From: Perkinsus olseni
Taxonomy: Eukaryota > Perkinsozoa > Perkinsida > Perkinsidae
Length of the DNA: 50,293 nucleotides
Assembly (NCBI GenBank): GCA_013115135.1
Contig: JABANP010000403.1
Coordinates: forward strand, 1-50,293
Direction of reading: 5' to 3'
In this document: piece by piece, positions 22,310-32,206 of the stretch
Numbering within the stretch: position 1 is the stretch's first letter
Layout: the number at the start of each line of letters is the position of its first letter
Translations under genes and position numbers: made by a program
The notes under the pieces: generated by a model
The model's input: only the letters and a program-made list of their open reading frames with translations
Databases searched by the model: none
Told to the model about the DNA's origin: nothing

Positions 22310-22540
22310 TCACGTGCTCCTCCTGCTATGACAGATAGGCTCTACATCAATCCCTGTCTCGGTCTGTTCCACTGCCCTCTCGCCGCTGCCGAGTTGGACG
22401 CTGGTCAGAAAGTCAGCTATTGCGCCTGGTAGAGAGTACTCTGCTGCTAGGCCCCGCTGAGCCATCACCGATAGAACTGCCCCAGCAAGGTGGCCTAGCA
22501 CATCAGATCTGTCTTGACTTCCTTTTCGGACCGGAGGGGC
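22310..22540 (-). CDS. Probable exon, hypothetical protein
   Basis: A minus-strand open frame of 76 codons that reads naturally (DVLGHLAGAVLSVMAQRGLA, then FLTSVQLGSGERAVEQTETG) and ends at a TGA (22312-22310). It is preceded by a possible acceptor GAGGTAG. The same frame continues upstream of that TAG as LLDVALGR, so either an intron or a broken stop lies here. A donor before the stop (AC|GTGATG) could join it to the exon at 21887-22168. It faces the BT1 transporter head to head. Function unknown. Confidence 0.4.
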   Translation of the reverse strand, partial: APPVRKGSQDRSDVLGHLAGAVLSVMAQRGLAAEYSLPGAIADFLTSVQLGSGERAVEQTETGIDVEPICHSRRST

Positions 22541-22792
22541 CTACCTCCCCAAAGCCACGTCGAGCAGGGCGTCGAATTGGTCGGCTGAGGGGCGGCGTGA
22601 GAGAGGATGCTGGTGACGGCGGACAAGGCAATCCCTTGTTTGCTCACCGTCCGCTGCTAGGCACGGGTGCCTCGCCGGAAGATACTCATGGTCAAGACTT
22701 GGGGCACTACGCTGATAGGTCTTGGAAAGTAAGATGGACTGACTGCCACTGGCTGCCACTCCGGCGAGTAGGTGAGACTTCGATGGTGGTTG

Positions 22793-25180
22793 ATGATGTA
22801 CACGACCTTCACAGAGGGCCTCGAGGAAGGACTCCAGCTCAACGTAGATACCCATATCAAGTTTCTGTCCTTATATCCAACCGACAGGTCGTCTACTACA
22901 TGAAAGAGGACCTGCTGATGTCCCCGGCGACGTCGGCTCTCGTCTGGGGAATCAGCCGGATTCCGTGGCTGCTGAAACCGCTATTGGCGTAAGTGTTTAC
23001 CATTAGTAACTCAAGTTATAAATGGACGAAGGAATCCTGAGTCTTCTGATAAAGTCATTTACTAGCGTGAAGCTGGGTTGGGGTTCCGCAGATTGGCACA
23101 GTTCTCGCCAGCAGCTTCCAATTAACGCCTAGAATGCCTCTCTCGCTTCCGGTGGAGCATCTTACAGGCAGCTGAGGTCGGAGGTCGAATTCTTTGATAG
23201 GTTCACATCAGACTCTATCCCGATATTCGGATACCGTCGCAAGCCCTACCTTATTGGCTCTGCTGGGGTCCATGTCCGTAGGAAGATTCCATACCATTCC
23301 TTGGGGAATGCCCCCTAAAAATCAGTATCCCTCGGCCTGCTGAGCCTCTGTCACGCCCCGCACAGCATCGTGCTGCCCTTGCTGTGCTTGAGCTTGCGAT
23401 CGACCGTACGAGCATGGACCGCCGCAATAAGCCAGGCTATTCTGGTGAGGGCGCCTCGCGTGGTTACTGACGGAAATTTTCGGAAATTCCCGGAGGTGCT
23501 CGTGTGTAGGTTGAAGACAACCAGGGTGGAGGTAGGGAGGCTATCAACAACATCGTAGCGGATTTCTTCTGGGTCCGCGCGGTTGGTATCGTTATCTCCA
23601 GCTACGGCACAGGACTGCTCTTGGAGGTCTTCAAACCGCATGTGTAAGGAAGTTCTCATCTCCAGTAGCTGTTAGCCATTCGCAGCTCGAGATGTCTTTT
23701 GTTAACAACGTTACTAAGGTTATTGTACGCTTCACGACCATACTTATCAACGTTATCCAGGTTTTCATACAGTTTACAACCATAGCTCCAATCATTGTTA
23801 TGGTCAGTGAGATTCTATCTTAAACTATACTGGTAAGGTCATTTTCTAGCGTCCAACTGGGCGATGGTTTCATAGTTGCACACTTGCGCAACCACAGTGG
23901 CACTGAGTACCGATACGTTGTCTCCTTCAGGGTCTTCGTCCTCTTCGGTATCTTCCCGGCCACCACATGCATCACGACCTGGTTTATGCATGAGGAGCCA
24001 GTCCACGTCGGCCGAGGAGGTGTGCGCTGTCTGCTTCATGCTGTTGTGTGGTAATTCTCTCGGAAGGTGTCGAGAGAGGCCTTCAAGTGGATGCCTCGGA
24101 CGCCCCCTCGTTCGGTGATCACTTGAATAAGCAGTACAACGAAGTCGCGGCAGCCTTGGTGAGTCCTCATACCACAATTCCACCGAATCACGATTCACTT
24201 TAGGGCACCAACAGCACCCTCACTGCAAGCCTTGTGTACTTCTTTTTCTACATGTCCGGCCCTAACTACGACCAAGCCCTCTACTATTACTATATCGACA
24301 AGTTGGGCTTCTCTCCCGAGATCATGGGGCAAGTTCAGATGTTCAAGGGAACGGCACGGCTGACCGGTGAGTCTCCTCCTGGCTTTGGCGAGGTTGAGCA
24401 GGGAAAAATCGCACGAAATTTTTCGACGATGCACCTTCGAGCCAGAGAATACCTCCTGCGCTTCTGAGGAAGTCAAGAAATATCGTATTCTCAATTTGCG
24501 TGCTATTTTTTGAGCGCACAAATGGGTCGCGGGTTCGAGTACTGGTATGGACCTTTATCTGGCAGCCGTCGAGGCGCGGCCTCTTCGCCTTTCCTTTGTA
24601 GGTCCCTTGCTCTACAAGTTCTTCCTCTCTCGAGTATCTTTCAAGAGCTTAGTAGAAGGCTTAACGGTCGTCAGCTTGCCGCTGTACGCTCTGACCTCAC
24701 TTGTTTTGTGCAATGATCAACCTTAGATACATGCTACCAGCTCTCCTCACAACTGGCATCAGCCGTCAGCTCGGCATCCCTGACGCGGCATTCGCTATTT
24801 CCGGTGAATACGTCAGAGAAGCTGTCCTGTGAGTTTACAATGAGAGCCTTCAGTGAATCGGCGATGACAGGAACGTCCAAGTGCTGCCTCCGATCGCTCT
24901 GGCGACTAAGTTGGCGCCAGTCGGGCTGGAAGGGACCCTGTTCTCTCTGTTCACTACTGTTCAGAACCTTTCAGCGGGCACTTCGAGGCTGACCTCGTGT
25001 AAGGGAGTATCGCTGCCCTTGTCCGTACCGGAGCTCTCGATTTCAGCGGCTGCGATAGCGATGTTTGGGGTTGATTCTCCTGAGTTCAAAGGCATCACTG
25101 CGCTGATCTTGTTCTGCGGCATGAGTCTTTTAGCGCCTCTACCGGTGAGCTGGACGGGTCAGTCTGCTGGGTTATTATGA
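22793..25180 (+). CDS. BT1-family folate/pteridine transporter
   Basis: A multi-spanning membrane carrier of the BT1 (folate-biopterin transporter) family, expected to import folates or pterins. Exons by phase: to 22843, 22888-22988, 23201-~23277, ~23366-23444, 23510-23643, 23931-24019, 24067-24158, 24204-24366, 24602-24828, 24871-24998, 25047-25145 or later. Family landmarks in order: YYMKEDLLMSPATSA and IPWLLKPLLA (first helices), SDSIPIFGYRRKPYLI, VVFVLFGIFP, ALYYYYIDKLGFSPE, GIPDAAFAISGEYV, APVGLEGTLFSLFTTVQNLS. Introns range from 42 to 287 nt. The frame breaks at the TTTT run 24704-24707; one T fewer restores it. The splice after exon 3 is unresolved and the first exon may extend upstream. 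Substrate inferred from family only. Confidence 0.85.
23046..23110 (+). repeat. Intronic dispersed repeat, member 1
   Basis: Within a BT1 intron (22989-23200), the stretch AAAGTCATTTACTAGCGTGA and following AGCTGGG are related to segments in another BT1 intron (23800-23905) and in an IFT144 intron (35060-35155). This is the most diverged of the three. Confidence 0.5.
23800..23905 (+). repeat. Intronic dispersed repeat, member 2
   Basis: In BT1 intron 23644-23930, about 100 bp match 35060-35155 at roughly 70% identity. Shared landmarks are GTGAGATTCTxTCTT, GGTCATTxxCTAGCGTC and TTGCxCAACCA. Same orientation relative to both host genes. Confidence 0.6.
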
Positions 25181-25715
25181 TGCCTGCTGATTCACTGGTT
25201 GCCGACGGTGCTTGGACTGAGCGAATATTGCTGTTGTGGCATTGGGGAACGATGACCAGGCCACCTTGATAGTATTATGAGGAGTGGTACTCTCCTGGAC
25301 AAATCAAAACCGTTGCATTGCTGCGCTACGCTTGGTTGGCCAACTCGACTTGGAGAGGAACGAATCCGGAAAGTATATAATAAATTAGAATGAATTAGAA
25401 TTTCTAATCCTTGTAGACGATTTCCCGATGAAATAAAGCTTTCTTCGATCGATACAAAAATATCGGCAGGTCGTCGGCAGATTCTATCAGCTATTCCCGA
25501 GGAGGAAGATGCTGTGGAAGAGCCCACGCTTCGGGTGATGGAGGTGAGAGAAAATCGAACCGGAGAGTAAGCCTAGCAAGGCCGGAAGACTCTGGTCAGT
25601 CCTCTTGTCTTATATTCTCAGAAGTACAGCTATTCCGTCGCCCGTGACGGGAGTTGCAGAAGTTGTTTCTGACGAGGTCAGCAGCATGGTGAGAGGTCCC
25701 GGGTTCGATTCGAGG
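24523..25715 (+). other. Two isolated tRNA T-arm (B-box) motifs
   Basis: GGGTCGCGGGTTCGAGT at 24524-24540 (inside a BT1 intron) and GGTCCCGGGTTCGATTCG at 25695-25712 look like tRNA T-arms. Neither has an acceptor stem or D-arm around it. They resemble the fragments at 9141-9157 and on the minus strand near 17966, suggesting remnants of one tRNA-derived element family. Confidence 0.35.
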
Positions 25716-25991
25716 GTGGGGCATGTTCGGTGTACTTAGGACTCAGCGATCAGTGTGCTCTCACCTTTGGGGCAGGGGAGACGCCTTAGTGGTGTTTGAC
25801 CGAACGCGGAAAGATGTGCGGCGACCATGCTACACGTCATGACGGCCTCATCAAATCAGTCTGACTTGAGTTCCGACTTTTCATTAATATTGTGAACTTC
25901 ACAAGCAGTCGCTCTTGGGACTCCCCCAGGAGGCTCTGAAGGGTCCGAGCTCCCGGACTGATTTTACTGGAATGCTACCGTCGCTTCGTGA
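25181..25991. other. Mostly unassigned; one coding-like exon
   Basis: Apart from the exon-like stretch 25417-25570, I see no gene in these bases. One tRNA-like B box lies at 25695-25712. The region may contain the 3' end of the BT1 gene and the promoter of the next gene. Confidence 0.3.
25417..25570 (+). CDS. Acidic C-terminal exon, possibly the BT1 tail
   Basis: After a CCTTGTAG acceptor (ends 25416) an open frame reads FPDEIKLSSIDTKISAGRRQ, then a Glu-rich segment, ending ENRTGE and a TAA at 25568-25570. It follows the last recognised BT1 exon by 270 bp and could be the cytoplasmic tail of that transporter, whose relatives often end in a charged tail. The phases do not match a direct join, so a small exon or base error would be needed. 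Otherwise it ends an unrelated gene. Confidence 0.35.
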
Positions 25992-26664
25992 TCTTATCGA
26001 AAAGAAGTATTCAAGAGAGTGGCAAGAACGAATGGTTCGCCTTCAATGTTATCGACACCAGAAGGCGGTCGGGTGGGACGAGGGGTGGAGTTGAGCTCTG
26101 AGAGCCCAAACCTCCGGCCACAGGGCGGCGCTCCGCTGCCAGCGGACTTGCCATCTACCGTTTTCCACTCATCGACGTAGGGGCACGGTTGCCAGCTCTT
26201 CTCCTTCCTATGAGGATTCCCGCTGCGATGAGTCAGATGTCTCCGTCGGGCTGAGACCTCGCTTGGCATGTCGCTCGAACTTGCGTCTTTCCGACCCTAA
26301 TTTCGATCTCACCCTGAGACTTGCGGAATTCCTGCCGAGATCGAAGCTCAGGGAGGTTCATCCTATGAGACTAGCGTACTGTGATACGTGAAGCTTGCAC
26401 CAGATTAGTAATCGACGTTAAATAGATTTCGCTGTTCTCAAGGACAAGATAGACAAGGAGAAAGAGCGAGCTGCGAGCTGGCAGGCTCATAGCGAGCCTC
26501 CCCGCGCAGCTCCGTATGCTACATGCTATCCTAGCACTGCCAGAGCTGGAATGCTCAGCTTGCCTGTCATGGAGTGGTCATCTAAGGCCGAGTGTCGGGC
26601 CCTGACTCTCGAGGGGTCCCTTCGAGGGGATCGGAGGCCTCGCAGAAAAAGCTGCATTCGATGA
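25992..26664 (+). CDS. Ser/Pro-rich hypothetical protein with charged helix
   Basis: The first exon (about 25992-26380) begins with a basic Ser/Pro/Gly-rich part (RTNGSPSMLSTPEGG). After one frame change at the TTTT run 26161-26164 it continues SSSPSYEDSRCDESD and RLAEFLPRSKLREVHP. A 45-nt intron (26381-26425, GTGATA...AATAG) joins in phase to a charged helix (FAVLKDKIDKEKERAASWQ). The reading ends in a basic tail at 26664; a neighbouring frame stays open to 26725. Removing one T from the run would make the whole frame continuous, so an assembly error is likely. The true start was not found. No family recognised. Confidence 0.45.
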
Positions 26665-26868
26665 TTCCATTAGAGTGCGGATGGATTTGCTCACTAGTTA
26701 TGAGTCACAGCGATCCATAGCATAGGAACCTCAACTCAAGTATCTCGAGTTCGGTGGATTCCGAATCTCTTGTCCGTTATGTGATTCTTCCCAGTTGTGC
26801 ATTTGAATAGTTCTCAATGCAGTTGCTCGGCCTTCACTCATCCGCGGCCATCATTCTGGCTCCTGAAG

Positions 26869-27531
26869 TTGTGGGCGGGACGACGAATGGGGAGGCCCGT
26901 ATGCGGCTTTGGTGGACTTTGTGTTCGAGGGTCATGTCGATAGTGGGAAATACAGGAGTACCGGCAAGTGCGATGAGATACGCGATATTGGCGAGGTCGA
27001 CATGGAGATCATGACGAAAGAGGATGGGCGGCAGGCAGGTCGTTTGACCGCGAGGAGCATCAATGGTACGGTCATCGCAAGCATGCAAGGCGCGGTCCCC
27101 TTGGCATGGTACCATCCTAGAGTCACTGCGCGGAATCTACACGTCGGAAACACGACAACGACGACGACGGTCCGAAACTCGGGGTGCTTCCGCTTCTATG
27201 AGGGTGTCGAAAGCGGCGGGCTTTCAATCTATGCGGATTGGTTCGTGAGAGATGTCTATGCCTCTCAGGAATTGGGCGACCCTGGCCCGGCACCCTATCG
27301 TCAGCTTTTCTTCTGCCAAAAGCGCGAGAGCAAGGATTTGGTGCTTTTGATGTTCCCTGAGAGGGTTAGGTCGTATATCAAGAGGGCGAGATGCGGATTC
27401 CCGCTGATACCTGTCGTTGGCAGGCGCCATCGCAGACTGTCCCAAACGCCGGACCATCCCCCTCTCCGAAGCGTGGGGCGTCCGATGCTCATCAAGAGAC
27501 AGCGAAGAAGCAGCGCTTGGATACAGAATGA
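26869..27531 (+). CDS. Hypothetical protein with NLS-like C-terminus
   Basis: The first exon is open from about 26869 to 27364. It contains a GKY motif followed by STGKCDEIRDIGEVDMEIM, a Thr run and a hydrophobic stretch ending LVLLMFPER. A 59-nt intron (27365-27423, GTTAGG...TTGGCAG) joins in phase to a short exon encoding a Ser/Pro/Lys tail, PSPKRGASDAHQETAKKQRL, with stop at 27529-27531. Reading without splicing gives a less natural Arg-rich end. An upstream ATG at 26817 with a hydrophobic leader lies one frame away, so the protein may be secreted with a base error or tiny intron in between. The GKY start recalls secreted family A, but I see no further similarity. Confidence 0.5.
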
Positions 27532-28150
27532 TTTTATCACCTACTGCCCATCCACGTCACGCTGATAGCTCTTTTCAATCTTCGTTTTCTGGTCTTCTGT
27601 TGTCCCCGTTGGCGATGGTCATGATGTTCGTGGTGATCAATGTTAATTTATCACAATGACGACGAAATTTTGATGTTGATTTCCCTCCCCATCACTCATC
27701 GTCATGGATGTAGAGGTGTCGTTACTGCTGTGTTACTGCGTTTAGTCGGGGCAGATGTTTAGCGGTTCGTCGGCGTGTAATTTTCCTTTCGCAGGTCGAG
27801 CTCCTCTTGCCCAGGCAATCATGCGATTGTACTGTGAATATATCCTATTTCAAATCATCTGGCTTTTGTCAGTCGAGTCATGTGATACGGTTTTGTGTTG
27901 CTGGATAAATGGAGTGAAAAGTTAAAGTTGTCGAAATTCTGAGAATTCCGAGTGGCGCCCTCGGTATCCTTTGGGACGGCTGGCTGCGGACCCGCCCGAG
28001 TTGATGAGACTGAGAGTTTTTCGATGAGTATTATTCCGTATGTAATCCGTGGCAATTTTGGCTCAAGACCTTAGTTGGATTTTGCGTTTCTCCGATTAAG
28101 ACCTGACATCCTTTGGTCCACAGGAGAGTTAAGTGAGAACATCAGACCGT
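27532..28150. other. Intergenic; contains a spliced-leader-like relic
   Basis: There is no gene. The only notable sequence is the 22-nt leader-like string at 28046-28067, annotated separately. Confidence 0.4.
28046..28067 (+). other. Spliced-leader-like sequence (relic)
   Basis: The string TCCGTGGCAATTTTGGCTCA continues AG. From memory it matches the 22-nt dinoflagellate trans-spliced leader at 20 of 22 positions (differences at positions 6 and 9). In a leader RNA gene the motif would be followed by a GT donor; here it is followed by ACCTTAG, so this is not a leader gene. It fits a relic left when a trans-spliced mRNA was reverse-transcribed into the genome. No recognisable retrogene follows within the next 80 bp before the tandem array. 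Confidence 0.55.
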
Positions 28151-28314
28151 GATCATACCTTTTACCAATAGTTGGTCCACAAGTGATCATGCCTTTTGCC
28201 AATAGTTGGTGCACAAGGGATCATGCCTTTTGCCAATAGTTGGTCCACAAGGGATCATGCCTTTTGCCAATAGTTGGTCCACAAGGGATCATGCCTTTTG
28301 CCAATAGTTGGTCC
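28151..28314. repeat. 34-bp tandem repeat, 4.8 units
   Basis: Four full units of 34 bp (GATCATGCCTTTTGCCAATA GTTGGTCCACAAGG) occupy 28151-28286 and a 28-bp partial unit ends at 28314. The first unit has A for G at two places and the second has GTGC for GTCC. It is an intergenic minisatellite that begins 83 bp after the leader-like relic. Confidence 0.97.
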
Positions 28315-28630
28315 TCTAGAACGGTCGAGGTTTTCAGGACGGTTTTATGCGCTTAATCGAGAAAATGCTGAGTGAAAATAAGCAAGCGTTATGTCTGAGA
28401 CGAAAGATTATCCTTGTTCTCATCGCCATTGTATGATCGAGTCACTCCAATGGTATATTCCCCTTCTTCTTCGTGCCCAACATGCTGCGCTATAGCCGAT
28501 AGTTGTTTTGCATTACTTCTGTATGAAGAGCACTAGTACACGGAATGCAAACTACTATCCTGCGAAGTTGGGCATTCTTTCCTGTCATCCCGAGCTGGTT
28601 GAAGGACACCGGCAAGTTGTGTGGCAGTTG

Positions 28631-29126
28631 TTAATTCTCGGGGCTCTCTGAGGTGAGCAAGGAGCGTTCAAATCTTTCTCGATGTACCCGTGGTCTCTCC
28701 TCGTAGACGATGCCGCTCCGATGATCTGCGTCCCTCAATTCCCCAATTGACATGATATGAGCGCAGTCTCCAGCGGAGATCGGTGATTGTATCTCCGCTG
28801 CGGCAGGAGAGAGCAATTTCCCCAGAAGTCTCTACTGGACTGCCCAGTGTTATGAGTGGGTCTAGGTGAACTTCACCTGGTGAAGCATAGTGTTTGCTTG
28901 TCAAAAGTTTCACCATGGTAGGTCGGATGTTCTTTGACGAGAATCCAACTGCTGGTGTTGACAACCGGCTTTCCCTCGGCGTGACGATCGATTCAAGCGT
29001 AGTTGAGCGTTGGGACGCAACTTCCTGGAGGCCACGAGTCGCGGATGAAAATCTAGCGGTACCGGGATGGGAAAAATGCTCAAGCTCGCAGAATGTCTGC
29101 TGTGCTTCAGTCTCTGTGGCCATCAT
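28631..29126 (-). CDS. Hypothetical protein, two exons
   Basis: Exon 1 runs 29126-28841 from an ATG (MMATETEAQQTFCELEHFSH) and exon 2 runs 28797-28631. They are joined in phase by a 43-nt intron (28840-28798, GTCCAG...CCGCAG), giving 150 residues. Spliced reading replaces an Arg-rich frame with a more natural acidic one (SIGELRDADHRSGIVYEERP) ending TSESPEN. Composition is Ser/Thr/Glu-rich with no membrane segment or recognised domain. The ATG is preceded by ordinary intergenic DNA. Alternative: an unspliced 152-residue frame ending at 28668. Confidence 0.5.
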
Positions 29127-30044
29127 TGTCTGATGTTCTCTACTCCCGTATGATATATTTTTGTATCCTGTCGAATTGAATTAGTTAGTTGAACTGTGTA
29201 GTAGATTATTGAGATTCTATAGCGTAATCTGGAACGCATACTCGTGCAAGGCGCAGAATGAGGCAAGACGATAACCTGAGACAAAATTAGTCTCAGATAA
29301 CCGTCTGACGGCGTTATTTCAGGCGTTATCGGCGCATAACAGGGCTCGAACTTCTGGGCGACATTTCAACCTGCGATTGTGCCACAATCATTGTGGGCAA
29401 TGTAGGCCTTACGTCGTAGTTGTTATCTGCGCTCCCAAGGTGGACCGAAGGAGATTGCTGTATTTAACGCTCGGCATCACATCACGAATGCATGCCCGTT
29501 CGTGTATTATTATCCAACCAAGTCAACACTAGCATGTTCAAGTGAAGCCATCATGATTCAACCAGGTGAGCTGAGCGCACCTGGTAGCGCCAGGCGGCCG
29601 GAGCCATAGTGTTGTTACTGCTGACGAAGTTGTTATGAGGACAAGAATGTCAAAGTAACGGAACCTGCCTCGATAGGGAAAAGTCTCAAGCCCTGAGAGC
29701 TTCAAAGAAGCCCCAGCACTGAGTGTTCCACGCTCACAACAGCTTCTAAAGACAAGGCTCTACATCGTGACGAACATCACGTCAAGAAAGCAGTACAGCG
29801 TACCACTCTGAGAGTGCCAACTCCGGTACTGTAACGGCCTTGTCGTCAAGAAATCGAGCAAGAGCCGCCGTGACTTGTGGTGTAATGCAACAAGTTATAA
29901 TGAGATGCTTGTACGTGCTGCAGATGACCTTGGCACTGTGCTTGTCATCATACGCTGTGATTTACGGCACAGACTGAGCCAAAGACAGAATTGTTCTCAT
30001 GTACACCCACTGAATGCAGCAGCATCACGGCTATATGATAAGAA
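29127..30044. other. Intergenic, no gene seen
   Basis: Short open frames only. Small inverted repeats occur (CTGAGAC/GTCTCAG near 29280-29298). Likely contains the 5' region of the minus-strand gene ending at 28631 and the 3' flank of the gene at 30045-30800. Confidence 0.45.
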
Positions 30045-30800
30045 TCATAGCGCAGTTAGGGTCAAGCGTTGTCCTCCGAGCTGAGTGTAGGCCGTCGTGG
30101 GAGTAGCGTAGGCCATGGTCTCGAAATCATTCGGGGACAGTTCTACAGCACAATCAGTCCACACCGGTTCATCCTTGAACCTGTCGTAAAACCCGATCTG
30201 ATCTGGCCCGATAACATATTGGACAAGCGGAAGTGGCTGGTGGTTTCTATCGGGCTCGAAGAATAGAACGGCACTGACCTCTGATGCCCCGCATTTCACC
30301 GTCACTTGCACCTCTTCCTTCTCGTATACATAGAATTCGATATTCAAGCCCAAATATGTAGAATAGTAGGGAATGAGGAGGCTGTTGTGAATCCTCGCGA
30401 AGCTTACACTCTCGTGTACCAAGGAAGTTGTTAGAGCGTCATCATCAGGGTTAAAAGTGAGGTTGAGGAGGTCACCATCCTCAAGTACAAAGTCAAAGCA
30501 GTGGTTTCCAATCAGGTCGTACAGGCCCCTGCCGGGACTTAAGTCATCCTCGATGATGTAAGCGTCATACCCAGGCGCGGAACGTAGACTATATGGCCCG
30601 GCGAGGGAGTTTCCGCTGTTCGGACACCTATACACCACATACACTGTGTTGCCCTCCTTGATGTAGATCATAAGTGCAGAGCCGGTGGGAAACCGAAAAA
30701 AATACTTGCCGACAGGGTTAGCGTCCTCTATCGAGTACGAGCCGTGGACGCTGAGCGTCTGCAGTAAGGCTGAAATGAGTAGCGATATGATGAAACGCAT
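30045..30800 (-). CDS. Predicted secreted protein, family A paralogue
   Basis: Intronless minus-strand frame of 251 codons with an ATG at 30800 and a clear signal peptide (MRFIISLLISALLQTLSVHG). Homologous along its length to the gene at 4584-5315: NPVGKYFF, IKEGNTVYVVYRC, GPYSLR, HCFDFVLEDGDL, and the C-terminal AYTQLGGQRLTLTAL. The two proteins are roughly 40-45% identical by eye, so this is an old duplication, unlike the nearly identical copies within the 6-kb repeats. It lies outside any copy of that repeat, in inverse orientation. Four cysteines, two of them in shared positions. No catalytic motif; function unknown. Confidence 0.85.
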   Translation of the reverse strand: MRFIISLLISALLQTLSVHGSYSIEDANPVGKYFFRFPTGSALMIYIKEGNTVYVVYRCPNSGNSLAGPYSLRSAPGYDAYIIEDDLSPGRGLYDLIGNHCFDFVLEDGDLLNLTFNPDDDALTTSLVHESVSFARIHNSLLIPYYSTYLGLNIEFYVYEKEEVQVTVKCGASEVSAVLFFEPDRNHQPLPLVQYVIGPDQIGFYDRFKDEPVWTDCAVELSPNDFETMAYATPTTAYTQLGGQRLTLTAL

Positions 30801-31738
30801 AAGAACTAGATGAGGCCGTTAAAAAGGCTACGGTAGGTTAGCTACGTGGCAAATTGAAAACCTCACGTGATACTGTGGGGACGGAAGAATTTATGGAACC
30901 GTATCGATGTAGGAGACAACGCTTATCAGAATTGTACTTGGTGAGATGGTATGTGCCGAAGCTCCGAGCTTTAGCTAAGCTGGATTTGGGGACAACTAGC
31001 GCATGTGACGCAGTGCAGCTTAAGTGTAGGCAGTTATGGATTATAGACTATAATTTATAGTGCTCTGGCGTCGTCTTCAGCGTAAGCGATTGGTATTCCA
31101 ATGTACCGTTGCCGAGAACACCAGCACTACTCAACCGTATCAGGCATCATTCTCCTGAGCTGCTTATCCCCAATTGAGTTACCGAAGGTAGCTTTCTGTT
31201 AATCTTTGAGCGCCGATCGTCTTGTTTACGCGTGCATAGCTGATTCGTTTCGAGAGAGTAAGCTTAGAAAGGTAGATAAGCCGTACACTCCTTTCCACCT
31301 TGCGTTGACCATGGGCAACAATGGAGAAGCAACGTTCTTCGTGCAAGCCACGGTTCGCCGTGAGCGTAGTTTAAGCAAACCGTCTGTCCCTGATCACAAG
31401 TGTTGCGACACAAAGTTGTGTCGCACATCCGTAGCTAGTCGACAAACCTAGTACTACATCCAACCTGGTCAGCTTATTGGTATTTACACCACCAATTTTT
31501 TTTCTTTTTCTCCCCTTTTCATCACTCCCGTGGATTACCGCGCTTGGGTGCTCCACTGCCTTGATACGTAAAGTATCGTTCGGCGTGGTGTGTGTGAGCT
31601 GAGCCCACTGGGCTTCACTTCCACTCACACGAGTTACAACCCATACGCTCAGGCCAATAATCAGCCAGGAGTAAAAGTGTGTCGTAGTTGAGGCACTCCT
31701 TCTTATTACTCATTAATCGTAATTGTTGGGTTAGTGAA
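30801..31738. other. Intergenic, contains a 9-bp-arm palindrome
   Basis: No convincing gene. At 31405-31424 the palindrome GCGACACAAAGTTGTGTCGC occurs; its core is shared with 3367-3382 inside the 6-kb repeat. A poly-T tract lies at 31496-31510. Confidence 0.45.
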
Positions 31739-32206
31739 ATGGGACGAGGTGAGCTTAACCAAGTTGCAGGCTACGGATCCGTCCGACTGCGAAATCCCGG
31801 CTCTTATTTCAGTTTCGTCCGTTTGCCAACATGTATGTCTCTAAACTCTTCTCGCAACCTTCTTAGGCACAGTCACTTGCCAAGGCGCTCTAGTGCAACT
31901 CGAGGAACTCAGGTTGCCATTGCGCAACGGACGTACAGAAGACGCCATTACTTCTCCGATAGGTGCAAAATGATTGCTAATCATTCCGCCAGCATTCATC
32001 TCTTCTTAGGAGATCTGAACCATATCCAGACGCTCCGAATCGCGCGGCCCGTTATTCCAGGCAAGCCAGGACCCAGGTTGAAGTTGACCTCGATCCTTGT
32101 GAATCCGGCCCGTACCGAGCTACTCGCCGCTCCCAGTTTCGATAGAGGGGGAGTCTGGCCCGATTCTCGCGCCCTCGGAGGGCGCGAGGGCGGCCCTCGT
32201 TTGTAG
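31739..32206 (+). CDS. Doubtful hypothetical ORF
   Basis: An ATG-initiated open frame of 155 codons, Arg/Ser/Leu-rich, without a recognised motif. A second frame over 32022-32147 (EPYPDAPNRAARYSRQ) looks equally natural, so either the frame is chance or an intron was missed. After the stop no clear continuation is seen. A GGGCGCGAGGGCG inverted segment lies near its end. Confidence 0.25.
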   Translation: MGRGELNQVAGYGSVRLRNPGSYFSFVRLPTCMSLNSSRNLLRHSHLPRRSSATRGTQVAIAQRTYRRRHYFSDRCKMIANHSASIHLFLGDLNHIQTLRIARPVIPGKPGPRLKLTSILVNPARTELLAAPSFDRGGVWPDSRALGGREGGPRL

